NCBI GenBank assembly: GCA_900322035.1
Contig: ONYL01000006.1
Coordinates: 34,266 to 98,265, forward strand
DNA from: an uncultured Prevotella sp.
GTDB lineage: Bacteria > Bacteroidota > Bacteroidia > Bacteroidales > Bacteroidaceae
DNA: 64,000 nt
Reading direction: 5' to 3'
The notes beneath the pieces are model-generated. The model did not search any database. It saw only the letters and a list, made by a program, of their open reading frames with translations, and had not been told where the DNA came from. Of this stretch, positions 16,882 to 25,368 are shown in pieces (positions within the stretch are counted from its first letter, which is position 1; each line of letters starts with the position of its first letter). A program made the position numbers and the translations under genes.

Positions 16882-18300
16882 CTACTCGGCTCCTTCATCA
16901 AAGACGTTATTCATTCTCGTAGCAGTGGACGACGCCTCCTCTTGCTGAATTTGCTTCAGCGTCTCTTCCGGATCATCGCTTTCTCCAAATGCCTTGATGG
17001 AGTCAAGCTGACTCATAACAGCCTTACCGCCATTGCCGGCAGTCAACGTTTCGATGCGTCTTTTTTTATCGTTCTGAATGAATGGAGTGATGACGTTCTC
17101 GATATCCACGTTATCGACCTCCTTAGCCCACTTCACATTCATCACTTTCAAAAACGCCTTGACAACATTATTCTCTCGCTCAAAGAACTCAAGCCATGGA
17201 CCCGACTCATCACCGATTCTCAGATGGGCATCCATCAGCATGGTCATTCTCGCATCGTAACCGATATTGCCGAGCGCTTTCATATTCTCGAAACTGATGT
17301 CCGGCATTTGCGACTGCATGAAAAACAGCTTCAACAGCGTATCAACCTGGTACTTCAAAGCATCTATCGCCTGATTCCAAGAAACGTACTCAATCTTACC
17401 GCCATTGGAGAGCTGCCAAACACGCTTTGTCTCGCCTTTCTTCTCGTTGCCCTGCAATGCTCCAGTAACAGCAAGGATAGGCGAAGCGTTATACGCCAAG
17501 ATATTGCTCTCTCTCGATAAGCCATATTCAATCTCCTCACGCAACACAGAAAGGCCATCATAGACTGGCCGAGGGCGCCAATTATACACACCTGGAATCT
17601 TCAAAATGATGATGTCCTCACCTCCTTCCGGAGTCTCATCGACCCATCCACCCTCGTTTCCATCATTCTTCCACTTGAAATGCTTGTTCTCAGAGAACGT
17701 CTCGAAGAATGTGTACTCTGTGTCCTTAACCTTACGCTTGTACTCATAGGACATTCCTATCATATCGCCAAGCTCGTCAAGCAACGGATACAGCTTCACG
17801 CCGTCCATGGGAGAGAAAGTCTTGCACTTCAGCTTATACATCGACGGAAAGCCATAGAGGTCATTGGGCTTCTCCACGACATACCACAAGGTGAATATCT
17901 CGCAAGACGCATAGTAAGCAAGCCCACGCTTGATGTTCTCGCTGTCGATATGAGCATACTTATAAATCTTCTCGATAGCTGCGGCAATCTGCTGGCGGGT
18001 CTCATTACCGTCAATGTTTGAATACACTCGCTTGACTGGTATGGAAAACGTGAACTCAGTAATACGCTTGGAGATAAGTTTCTCCAAACCTACGGTTATT
18101 CTTGCCGATGGCTCTTTGACTCCATCGCTTCTGATCTTATCCTCCAGCCTTTGCTTATCAGTAAGAATGTGATGAAACTTCGGCTCGTAGTCCTGCAATA
18201 GCACCGACCATGACGGAACGGTTACGGATTTTTCTTTCAGTGAGCTAATGCGGTCAATAATCGACCTATCTAAGCTAAGAATATCATTAATATCTTCCAT
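16882..18300 (-). CDS. Portal protein
   Basis: The 472-residue product starts at the ATG at 18300 (MEDINDILSLDRSIID), because the longer frame would begin upstream of the promoter. Portal features are visible: an N-terminal clip and wing region, LDELGDMIGMSYEYK, then HFKWKNDGNEGGWVDE with IPGVYNWRPRPVYDGL, and a long C-terminal helix with LDSIKAFGESDDPEETLKQI. It forms the dodecameric DNA channel at the capsid vertex. It heads the operon with the MuF-like minor head protein directly downstream, as in SPP1-type phages. A class A promoter lies just upstream. Confidence 0.8.
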   Translation of the reverse strand: MEDINDILSLDRSIIDRISSLKEKSVTVPSWSVLLQDYEPKFHHILTDKQRLEDKIRSDGVKEPSARITVGLEKLISKRITEFTFSIPVKRVYSNIDGNETRQQIAAAIEKIYKYAHIDSENIKRGLAYYASCEIFTLWYVVEKPNDLYGFPSMYKLKCKTFSPMDGVKLYPLLDELGDMIGMSYEYKRKVKDTEYTFFETFSENKHFKWKNDGNEGGWVDETPEGGEDIIILKIPGVYNWRPRPVYDGLSVLREEIEYGLSRESNILAYNASPILAVTGALQGNEKKGETKRVWQLSNGGKIEYVSWNQAIDALKYQVDTLLKLFFMQSQMPDISFENMKALGNIGYDARMTMLMDAHLRIGDESGPWLEFFERENNVVKAFLKVMNVKWAKEVDNVDIENVITPFIQNDKKRRIETLTAGNGGKAVMSQLDSIKAFGESDDPEETLKQIQQEEASSTATRMNNVFDEGAE

Positions 18301-18321
18301 CTTTATGCTTTTTATTTTGCA

Positions 18322-18355
18322 CAAAGATAGGCAAAAGTATTTGAAAGACAAATGT
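18322..18355 (-). promoter_or_regulatory. Class A promoter/operator for portal operon
   Basis: A consensus -7 box TATCTTTG (18322-18329) lies 7 bp from the dyad at 18337-18355 containing the -33 TTTG. This places transcription start about 20 nt upstream of the portal ATG at 18300. Confidence 0.72.
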
Positions 18356-18404
18356 TTTTAGCAACTTTTTTGCCGCCAACGAAACATTTTGCACTTTCTA
18401 CTAA

Positions 18405-18448
18405 CTTTTGCCTTCAAAAGTAAATAAGAAACTGCCTCTGCAGAAAAA
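18405..18448 (-). terminator. Hairpins downstream of gene 18469-18975
   Basis: Two small inverted repeats follow the gene: CTGC-AGAG-GCAG (18432-18443) and CTTTTG-N4-CAAAAG (18405-18420). They may end transcription before the portal promoter, but neither has a good U-run. Confidence 0.3.
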
Positions 18449-18468
18449 ACTATTTTCGACTGATGGAG

Positions 18469-18975
18469 CTAACCTCTATAATTCTCCATTATCCATGTCA
18501 GCATTTTGTTCTGGAGCCCTCTGTCAAGCTCAGTGAAAAACACATTGAAGTCACGTCCGCACGTCTCGAACTTCTGCCAAAGGTGATGTTCCAATCCAGT
18601 GCCTGCAAACACCTTGTCTATCCAGTAAGACGGAGAGTTGAACGTGAACATAATGTACTTCCTCATAGCATCCTTCTCTCTGTCGAGCTTATCAACAGCA
18701 ATCGGTTTCACCTGCCGCCACCCTTTTGTGACTCCACGGATGATAAGGTTCGTCTCCAGCTCATAGTCCGGATGGTAGCCAATATGGTTCGGGTGCCCGT
18801 AGGCATCATTCATCGAACGAAAGATATTGCTCGGGTTGGCGAACGGTCTTCTGTCATAGTCAAGGATACCGCCCTTAGTCAGCACCAATCCCTCGTCCTG
18901 CAGAGCCTTCAAAACTCCGTCGGGGTTTTCCTTTGAGCCTCTGCACCACACTTTGATTACTTTTTCTTCTTCCAT
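18469..18975 (-). CDS. Hypothetical protein
   Basis: This 168-residue soluble protein (MEEEKVIKVWCRGSKENPDG) contains a Trp/Phe-rich C-terminal half (FTFNSPSYWIDKVFAGTG). It lies 23 nt downstream of the next gene in the same class B unit and is followed by small hairpins. No family recognised, no signal peptide or membrane segment. Confidence 0.65.
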   Translation of the reverse strand: MEEEKVIKVWCRGSKENPDGVLKALQDEGLVLTKGGILDYDRRPFANPSNIFRSMNDAYGHPNHIGYHPDYELETNLIIRGVTKGWRQVKPIAVDKLDREKDAMRKYIMFTFNSPSYWIDKVFAGTGLEHHLWQKFETCGRDFNVFFTELDRGLQNKMLTWIMENYRG

Positions 18976-18998
18976 AGTCCTTATGCTTTGATGTCCAG

Positions 18999-19958
18999 TT
19001 ATTCCTCGTACAAATACTTGAAAGCCGCCTCTATGATGGAGGGGTAGGCCATATCCTTATACTTTCCGAAATGCCACAGATAGGTTCCATAGGTCCGTGC
19101 TATCTGACCAACAGTCATATTCATGATTCCTCGCTTCACTATCTCGGTCTCAGTATCGGTAGAGATCTCCACTCTCTCAAAGACTGCCTCCTGCACATTG
19201 CCATCCTTGTCTTCAATGAGAGCTGTCTTACTGGTGTGGACGTAGCCACTCCAATCTCTGAAATTCTTCTGCTTGTAGCCTACCAGGTTGCCCTCGCCAC
19301 GGAACTTACGGCCAGTGGTCACCTTACAAGGGATGGAAACCTTGCAGTCGAACTTACCAAAGAACATCGACGGACAAGACACGTTCTTGGAGAAATACTC
19401 AGCCGAAAACTTCTTAAAGTCCTCAGCACAACTGTCCGGCATCTTACTGATGTCGTTATTCTCCCAACATGGGAGCATCTCGTTTCCATGACCGCTATCC
19501 CAATCAACGAACACCTTTACCAACCGATGGCAGATGGAGTCCCAGCCGAGGTAATCAAAGCAATCTCCACCACCGCCATTGCCTATGTAGTACACCGGAT
19601 TCTTCTTTCGGTTAGCTTCTTTCTCAGCCTGCTCAGCCTTATACTTAGCTTCCTCAGCCGCTTTCTGTTTCTCGATTGTGTCCTTTGTACACTTCAAGAA
19701 GTATTCCGAGTAAGTATTAAGGACTTCCTCGAGAGCCTTAATGGTGCCATTGTTCATAGCCTTTACCTCGGCTGGAGTCATCTTTAGGGTGATGGCATAT
19801 TGCTTCACCTCATCCTCAGATAATCCATTCAGAGAGTCGATAATTTTCTGATACGTCTCCGGACTCTTAACCTTCTGACTGGTTATGGAATCCACACACA
19901 TCTGCTTGCAGGAAGTGTAATACTTCTCCTCTACAGCTACTAATCCTTTCTTAGTCAT
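18999..19958 (-). CDS. Hypothetical protein with coiled coil
   Basis: This 319-residue protein starts MTKKGLVAVEEKYYTSCKQM. Residues about 90-120 are a Lys/Glu/Ala coiled coil (AAEEAKYKAEQAEKEANRKK), followed by a glycine patch (IGNGGGGDCFDYLGWD) and a domain with several cysteines (FSKNVSCPSMFFGKFDCK). It is the first gene after a class B promoter. No function recognised. Confidence 0.65.
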   Translation of the reverse strand: MTKKGLVAVEEKYYTSCKQMCVDSITSQKVKSPETYQKIIDSLNGLSEDEVKQYAITLKMTPAEVKAMNNGTIKALEEVLNTYSEYFLKCTKDTIEKQKAAEEAKYKAEQAEKEANRKKNPVYYIGNGGGGDCFDYLGWDSICHRLVKVFVDWDSGHGNEMLPCWENNDISKMPDSCAEDFKKFSAEYFSKNVSCPSMFFGKFDCKVSIPCKVTTGRKFRGEGNLVGYKQKNFRDWSGYVHTSKTALIEDKDGNVQEAVFERVEISTDTETEIVKRGIMNMTVGQIARTYGTYLWHFGKYKDMAYPSIIEAAFKYLYEE

Positions 19959-19979
19959 ACGCTTTATTGATGTTTCTTA

Positions 19980-20021
19980 TTTACATATGTAAAGGTACTG
20001 AATTTCACTGAGTTACGCAAT
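19980..20021 (-). promoter_or_regulatory. Class B phage promoter/operator
   Basis: The dyad TTTACATATGTAAA (19980-19993) is fully palindromic and overlaps a -7 TACCTTTA. The TTGCGTAAC -33 region lies 20 bp upstream. Confidence 0.72.
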
Positions 20022-20442
20022 CTTTTGGGCTTTTATTTCCTTCTCTAAAAGCTAAAAAAACTTAACTCATTTTTCAACCTTTCCTGCAACTGGAGGAAAG
20101 GAAAAATGCGCTTAGCGTTGTCGCCCAACGGGTTCTCGGTGTGCCGCCCAGTCTTAACGTTAGCCCTCAACGTGTTTCCTTATTTTACATCGGTAACACC
20201 CGAATCTCACATTTATGGTAGTGGGCCATATTTCTTACACATTTCGCCGTGCCAGTGCCGCTTGATAGGGACAACCAGGAAACCCTCACTCTTTCAAGTT
20301 CCTTTTTTGTTTCTGAGGTAGAGAGCAACTTCAAAGGCTCAACCGAAAATGCGGATAACTCTACCTGACGCTAATGATGCGTTTGTGGGCGTGTGGTACT
20401 CGCAACCACAGGTGGCGGCTTCAACCGCACTCGCCCTATATC
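20022..20442 (-). other. Gene-poor 420-bp segment with possible structured RNA
   Basis: No convincing gene is present. On the minus strand, GGGCG (near 20433) can close with CGCCC around two hairpins, one with a TGTGGT/ACCACA stem and 7-nt loop; AGGTAGAG pairs with CTCTACCT further on. Two short minus-strand frames look protein-like (EGFLVVPIKRHWHGEMCKK and ANVKTGRHTENPLGDNAKR) but lack good starts, so they may be gene remnants. The plus-strand frame 20106-20321 has no support. Confidence 0.35.
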
Positions 20443-20841
20443 TTACAGCTTGTTTACCATCCAGTCTATCTCCTCGTCTGAGAGAGCGATACCGTTAGCC
20501 CGCTTCGTCTTGATGATGAAAGCGTAATCAAACTCCTGCTCGATCACAGCATCGAGGTTCCCTTTGTGATGAGCTACGAGGACTTGCTCAGCGAACTCAC
20601 GCTTTTGGTTCTGGTAATCTGCTGCGAGAGCTTCAATATCTGACTCCAGCTTAGCCACCTTCTTGTTGAGGGCCGCTTTCTTATCTTCCATAGCCTTCAT
20701 GTAGGGCGTTCCCAACATCACCGGGATGTCATTCTTGATATTCTCGCACATCGTATCGATGGTCTCAGTTCCAAACTCGTCTACCAAATAGCTGTCAGAC
20801 TTCAACGACTTCAACAACTCGATTTCCTTAGCTTTTTCCAT
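20443..20841 (-). CDS. Hypothetical coiled-coil protein
   Basis: This 132-residue protein (MEKAKEIELLKSLKSDSYLV) has a strong central coiled coil (KKAALNKKVAKLESDIEAL, residues about 52-85). It ends in a small acidic helix (LSDEEIDWMVNKL). It is the single gene of a class B promoter and has the AAGCAATGG start context. Role unknown. Confidence 0.65.
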   Translation of the reverse strand: MEKAKEIELLKSLKSDSYLVDEFGTETIDTMCENIKNDIPVMLGTPYMKAMEDKKAALNKKVAKLESDIEALAADYQNQKREFAEQVLVAHHKGNLDAVIEQEFDYAFIIKTKRANGIALSDEEIDWMVNKL

Positions 20842-20877
20842 TGCTTCTAACCTTTAAGATGATTAATTTGTTTCTTG

Positions 20878-20920
20878 TTTACATATGTAAAGGTAGTGAT
20901 TTTCACTTGGTTGCGCAAAC
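20878..20920 (-). promoter_or_regulatory. Class B phage promoter/operator
   Basis: TTTACATATGTAAA (20878-20891) overlaps TACCTTTA. GTTTGCGCAACC provides the -33 element 20 bp upstream. Confidence 0.72.
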
Positions 20921-20959
20921 AGACACCCAATTATTTTTCATTCTAAAAACTAAAGAAAC

Positions 20960-21193
20960 TTAACGTGGATAGCGTTCAAGAAGCAAGGTCTTTGCCTTTT
21001 CCAATTCCAGCCTGGTATCGATACCTATCTGATGATAGAAGTCTCCATTTCCATTCAGCACCTCGCTCGCAATCTGTATGGATCTGCGTTCCTCATTCGT
21101 GAACCCTATCCTAAACGTCTTGAAGATGGAGAGGGCTTTTTGCCACTCCCCACTTCTCATATAAGCTACCGCCTTTGAAGTCTTTGTCTCCAT
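20960..21193 (-). CDS. Hypothetical 77-aa protein downstream of ArdC
   Basis: The product METKTSKAVAYMRSGEWQKA has a helix-turn-helix-like pair resembling one TPR-type repeat (AVAYMRSGEWQKALSIFKTF). It begins with a 1-nt overlap after the ArdC stop, so it is co-translated and may work with ArdC. No catalytic motif seen. Confidence 0.6.
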   Translation of the reverse strand: METKTSKAVAYMRSGEWQKALSIFKTFRIGFTNEERRSIQIASEVLNGNGDFYHQIGIDTRLELEKAKTLLLERYPR

Positions 21194-22194
21194 TATGCTT
21201 CCTGCTTAACTTCAACACCAACTCCAATCTTCTCGAGTATCAGCTTGGATGCCTTGGAAACGTCCGACATTACCGATACGATGAAGTTAGGCTCTTTCTT
21301 CAGAACCTTGCACCAGCCTTCAAGATACTTGGCGTTATCGTCTCTGATGCAAGCGTCGAAGCCTAACACTGATCCACAAAGTGCTGCAGTAAGCTCTGCC
21401 ACGAGCTCTTCCTTTGCGTACTCTGCTTGCGAATACTTGCCACCTCCGATTCTTTTCAGCAAACTCTCATGGCCAGTGCTGTGAGCCATCTCGTGGATGA
21501 GCGTATCGTAGAACCTCTGACCGGACAGGTAAACCTCCTGCTCTGTATCTCCGACCTTGAACTGAGTCTTCATCGGGACCACAATCTCGAATGAACGGCA
21601 CTTGTAATACGCCTCGTCAGACAACTCCTGATACTTGATCGGGCAGTACCAACGCTGCATCGCCAGCATATCATCGATTTCAGCGTTCTCATACATTCCG
21701 AAGGTGTCCTTGGCTATCTCACGCTTGGTGAACTGTCCTTTCAGCTTCTCCACTTTCTTTGGCGCAACCTCTGCCAAATTGGTCTGGTCGAGATTGAACA
21801 CGAGATAGCTCTTAAGGAACGGAGAATAGCTGTACTTCTTCTGCTCGTCTCTTCCCATAGCCTCATAGTCTTCCTCGTCAACTCGCTTACCATCCTCGTT
21901 CTTGTAGCTCGCTTTCCAAAACACTACGGGGAACGACTTGGAGCCTTTGTTCACACGGCCACCCAACTTGTTGATTTGCTTGATGGTAGCATACACCGGC
22001 AACTCAAACTTATTCATCATCGTGTTCACCAGCAGGAAGAAATCGTTCATGCCCGAATAGTGACCACCGTTTATGTTCATCGGAGAGCCGCCGAATGATG
22101 ATGTCACCCAAGGCTGCTTCCAGTCTGTGCCTACAGCTTTCATGCGCTCAATCATAAGATCGCAGAACTTCTCGATAACTAAATCTGTTTTCAT
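21193..22194 (-). CDS. ArdC-type antirestriction protein
   Basis: From the ATG at 22194 the protein has 333 residues. Residues about 15-60 form the N-terminal ssDNA-binding ArdC domain (WKQPWVTSSFGGSPMNINGG, then YSGMNDFFLL). The C-terminal half has a zincin-type metallopeptidase motif LIHEMAHSTGHESLL (HExxH-like HEMAH plus a downstream glycine-His), and KEELVAELTAALCGS supplies a third metal-ligand glutamate candidate. ArdC proteins block host restriction of incoming single-stranded or phage DNA. A class B promoter precedes it, so expression before or during early infection is plausible. Confidence 0.85.
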   Translation of the reverse strand: MKTDLVIEKFCDLMIERMKAVGTDWKQPWVTSSFGGSPMNINGGHYSGMNDFFLLVNTMMNKFELPVYATIKQINKLGGRVNKGSKSFPVVFWKASYKNEDGKRVDEEDYEAMGRDEQKKYSYSPFLKSYLVFNLDQTNLAEVAPKKVEKLKGQFTKREIAKDTFGMYENAEIDDMLAMQRWYCPIKYQELSDEAYYKCRSFEIVVPMKTQFKVGDTEQEVYLSGQRFYDTLIHEMAHSTGHESLLKRIGGGKYSQAEYAKEELVAELTAALCGSVLGFDACIRDDNAKYLEGWCKVLKKEPNFIVSVMSDVSKASKLILEKIGVGVEVKQEA

Positions 22195-22234
22195 ACTTAG
22201 CCTCCTATTGCTTTTAACTTTAATATGTTTCTTA

Positions 22235-22276
22235 TTTACGTATGTAAAGTTAGTAATATTCAGCGTATTACGCAAA
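22235..22276 (-). promoter_or_regulatory. Class B phage promoter/operator for ardC
   Basis: TTTACGTATGTAAA (22235-22248) is palindromic, with a -7 element TAACTTTA and a TTTGCGTAAT -33 element. The leader to the ArdC ATG is about 40 nt. Confidence 0.7.
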
Positions 22277-22330
22277 CTGGGAGCCGTTTATTTCCTTGCC
22301 TAAACAATGTTTAACTCGTACTCATAGAGC

Positions 22331-22371
22331 AAAAAAATGTGCTGGCTACTTTCACAAGCAAACCAGCACAC
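22331..22371 (-). terminator. Rho-independent terminator after terminase operon
   Basis: On the minus strand TGTGCTGG pairs with CCAGCACA and is followed by TTTTTTT. It closes the 26750-22487 operon. A reverse-oriented copy of the class B leader (TGTAAATAAGAAACA) lies at about 22419-22433. Confidence 0.8.
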
Positions 22372-22486
22372 CATCTACAAGTGGGTTAGCCAAAAGCAAT
22401 GAAGGCATCGCCCAACTGTAAATAAGAAACATTGCAAAGATAAATATATTATCTCAATAGACCTAAACAATTTAGAAGTTTTTGCA

Positions 22487-24022
22487 TTATAAAGCGTCAT
22501 TCGCTATCTGTTGTAACTCACGCTCATTGGTGGAGTATGGGTAGAACGTGTTGGCCACAGCATCCATCTTATCTGGTGAGCGCTTTATCTTCTCCTTTAT
22601 GTCATCCTTGGACTCTATGATAATCTTGCCATTGCTTTGGAACTTCCATTTCGTGGACGTGACCTCCTCCATAAACTGATCATCGGGAGGCACCGCTGGC
22701 TGGAAATTATTCTTCGGGTTAAGCCACTCTCTCATTTTCCAGTGGAGATAGGCTCGCATATTAGCAAACTCGTATTGGCCAGTGAGGTCATGCAGATTGG
22801 CTGCGCTCTCAGAGAACTTACAAGAGATGGCGTTATCGCAGCCAAGCTCTATCAACCTGGAATAGACTCCAGCTCCCTCTCCGATGGTATCTATGAAAGC
22901 ACGCGCCTTGCTATTATAGAGATATACTCTCACCATGCCAGCGACCAGCATGTGGTCTGCCTTTCCTCCCGATTGGTGCACCTTGAACTCCGGAATGTAG
23001 TTGCCGTAGCGAGGGCAGATAACGGATGAGTCTCGACCCATACCAGCAACATCGACACCGAGCCTTGCAGACTTTCTCGGCTTGAAGTTCTGAGCATGAA
23101 GCACTTTCCACCTCTCGTTGGCAAGCTCAACCCACTCGTATGGGATGAGGACGTCCTCAGATACTCTCGGGAACATACCTCGCACTTTCACTCGGAACAG
23201 ATCATCCGGACGATACACGCCTCCTTCCCATTTGAAGTCTCCTTGCCCCTCATCGTAATCTGACGGCTCTATCTTCTCGCACCACGTCTCGACCTTATCC
23301 TTTACCCATTCATAGTCCACCTGGCCCTTGATAACGACTTTCTTCTTCACGACGTTCTCAGCATTCAGACTGTCAAGCCTAAACTTGTTGAAACGAGTGG
23401 AGCGCATAGCATTAGCCGCATATCCCATGGTAACGTTAGGGTTGAACACAAGAAGCAACCTCGAATTGTTCTGCAAGTTGCCCTCGATAGCGTCATAGAT
23501 GGTCTGTGAGATACCCGTTGCCTCGGTCACAACGAACATAATGTTGGAAGCATGGAGACCCGACCACGCCTCGGTGTTGTCATCATCAGCCTTGAAGCCA
23601 GTGAGGAACCATTCCTCATAGTCGGTACGAATATCGTTTCCGACCAAACGGCCAGGGCAGGAGAATGGAAAACGTATCTTTGCCGACCGAATGAGTCTGC
23701 GGATCTCCGGCGTCATAATATTCTTCACCTGACGGTCCGTAGGGGCAGTCATAGCAACCTTGGTGTTCTCTACCATCACTCCGTTCTCAAAACGTGGGGT
23801 GAGGTATAGAAAACACAAAGCACAGCAAGCTGCAACGAAATCCTTACCTCTTGCTGTGCCACTTGCCACTGCGGTCATCTTATTGTTCTGGACTGACTCG
23901 ACGATGGCTTGCTGCTCTTTATCAAGTCTTACTCCAAGCACATCTCTACAAAACGCATTCCAATCCTTTCTCCAATATTCGACCGCCTTATTTATCAGCT
24001 CCTGCCTTTCCTTTTTGGTCAT
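22487..24022 (-). CDS. Terminase large subunit
   Basis: This 511-residue packaging motor starts MTKKERQELINKAVEYWRKD. The ATPase has a Walker A-type loop VASGTARGKDFVAACC near residue 65, and a Walker B-like strand around NIMFVVTEATGIS. The C-terminal nuclease domain has acidic residues at RLGVDVAGMGRDSSVICP and in AFIDTIGEGAGVYSRL, as in the RNase H-like fold. The gene overlaps the small-subunit gene by about 35 nt. A longer start at 24058 is possible but gives more overlap. Confidence 0.9.
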   Translation of the reverse strand: MTKKERQELINKAVEYWRKDWNAFCRDVLGVRLDKEQQAIVESVQNNKMTAVASGTARGKDFVAACCALCFLYLTPRFENGVMVENTKVAMTAPTDRQVKNIMTPEIRRLIRSAKIRFPFSCPGRLVGNDIRTDYEEWFLTGFKADDDNTEAWSGLHASNIMFVVTEATGISQTIYDAIEGNLQNNSRLLLVFNPNVTMGYAANAMRSTRFNKFRLDSLNAENVVKKKVVIKGQVDYEWVKDKVETWCEKIEPSDYDEGQGDFKWEGGVYRPDDLFRVKVRGMFPRVSEDVLIPYEWVELANERWKVLHAQNFKPRKSARLGVDVAGMGRDSSVICPRYGNYIPEFKVHQSGGKADHMLVAGMVRVYLYNSKARAFIDTIGEGAGVYSRLIELGCDNAISCKFSESAANLHDLTGQYEFANMRAYLHWKMREWLNPKNNFQPAVPPDDQFMEEVTSTKWKFQSNGKIIIESKDDIKEKIKRSPDKMDAVANTFYPYSTNERELQQIANDAL

Positions 24023-24470
24023 CTTTCTCGTATCCGTCAACCATGGACTGGAGGGCACTTACCCATTCATCACTATCAACTTTCACATCTTGTCTGTCAC
24101 GCCAAATGTCCGGGCGACGATTCTTCAGCCAAAAGATAGCAGCCGTAGTGTCTGGCGGTATCGGGTCCTCAGTGGTCTCCACCTTTGCTGGTTTCTGATT
24201 GCCGTTCTCGTCCATCTCCACAATAATCTTCTTATGCTTGATGACGATATTACCAACAGCACGATTATAGAGGGACTTTGTCACCTTTGCGTCTGCAACG
24301 GATTTTCCCTCTTTCAGCGAGTCCAACAATGAGCTGTATTTCTTTTTCCATCTATGGAACGTTCTTACAGTTATTCCAAGGATGTCTGCTATCTGCTCGT
24401 CTGTCTTTCCTTCTACGGCGAGTGCCCACACAATATGGTCATGAGTCTTTGGATTATACGTTGTTGCCAT
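23988..24470 (-). CDS. Terminase small subunit
   Basis: This 160-residue protein has an N-terminal helix-turn-helix (KTDEQIADILGITVRTFHRWKK cut near residue 20-42) used for recognising phage DNA, then a central oligomerisation region and a charged C-terminus. The LKNRRPDIWRD motif is common in terminase small subunits. It sits directly upstream of the large subunit and overlaps its start. Confidence 0.85.
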   Translation of the reverse strand: MATTYNPKTHDHIVWALAVEGKTDEQIADILGITVRTFHRWKKKYSSLLDSLKEGKSVADAKVTKSLYNRAVGNIVIKHKKIIVEMDENGNQKPAKVETTEDPIPPDTTAAIFWLKNRRPDIWRDRQDVKVDSDEWVSALQSMVDGYEKDDQKGKAGADK

Positions 24471-25368
24471 ATTTCTCTAACGCCTTTACAAGTCCTAACC
24501 AACGTTTCTTCGGAGGAATGATGCCATCTTTCTCCATGTTGTCAAGAGCCTCTTTCACTTTCTGAGCATCCTCAACAGGTATTGCACCGGCACCGAACAC
24601 TCTCGTGAGTGGCACATACTCTTGCGTGGAGTCGAAATCTGCGTCAGCCATTTTCTCCTCAGCACATTTCACCATCATATAGATGGCTTGGCCAATATTC
24701 TTTACGTTCTCAAACTCCTTGAATTTCTCGAGAGTCTGGAGCAATTTCTCATACTGATCGATGTAAGCGACACCGATGAAGTCTCTGCCGCTTGCTTTCT
24801 TGACGAGAGCTTCCAAATCCTTCACCTGATAGGGCAGGAAAAGGAACTCCATCTGCTGCCAATCGAAATCCGTCTTCGGGTCGAGCAACTTCTCAATGGT
24901 GAGCTTTGGCTCCTCGAACAAATCCTTGCCGCCATAAGACTCAATCTTATCATCAACATCGGTAATCATCTTTGCGATTTCCCGAAGCGTGTCCTTGTCA
25001 TCGTAGCCATCGATGGCATTATGGGCCAGTTGCTTTGCAGCCTTTTGGGAACGGTTGAGCCCCGATAAGTCAAGCAGGACGTACACGAACTTCAGTCCTG
25101 CGGCTTTGGCGGCTCTTATCCTATGGTGGCCACTGATGATCTCTACACGGCCATTGAAATACACGCAGAACGGAACGGACTCCAGCTGACCACGATGCTT
25201 GATATTCTCAGTCAGTTGGTTCATCATTTCGTTTGGCTGAATACGGGCGTTCTTATCCTGCTCCTTGATGATGGATATTTCAACTTTTGAAAAGACAATG
25301 CCAGTGCCCATGTCGACAAGGTACTCAACACCGTCTATTTTTGGTTTTTCTGTCTGTTCTGTTGCCAT
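24454..25368 (-). CDS. ParB-like nuclease-domain protein
   Basis: This 304-residue protein has a ParB/sulfiredoxin-fold N-terminal domain: IQPNEMMNQLTENIKHRGQ followed by VEIISGHHRIRAAKAAG with the conserved GHHR(I/V)RAA. The remainder is helical. Such domains accompany phage DNA packaging and modification and ParB-related, ThiF-related (PRTRC) cassettes. A PRTRC cluster lies 4 kb away, so this could be its ParB-like member, but it is in a different transcription unit. Its end overlaps the terminase small subunit gene by about 17 nt. Confidence 0.8.
   Translation of the reverse strand: MATEQTEKPKIDGVEYLVDMGTGIVFSKVEISIIKEQDKNARIQPNEMMNQLTENIKHRGQLESVPFCVYFNGRVEIISGHHRIRAAKAAGLKFVYVLLDLSGLNRSQKAAKQLAHNAIDGYDDKDTLREIAKMITDVDDKIESYGGKDLFEEPKLTIEKLLDPKTDFDWQQMEFLFLPYQVKDLEALVKKASGRDFIGVAYIDQYEKLLQTLEKFKEFENVKNIGQAIYMMVKCAEEKMADADFDSTQEYVPLTRVFGAGAIPVEDAQKVKEALDNMEKDGIIPPKKRWLGLVKALEKYGNNV

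Noticed and set aside
20106-20321. Plus-strand 71-codon frame
   Set aside because: It runs against the transcription direction of its surroundings, with no start context or protein features, over a region with possible RNA structure.
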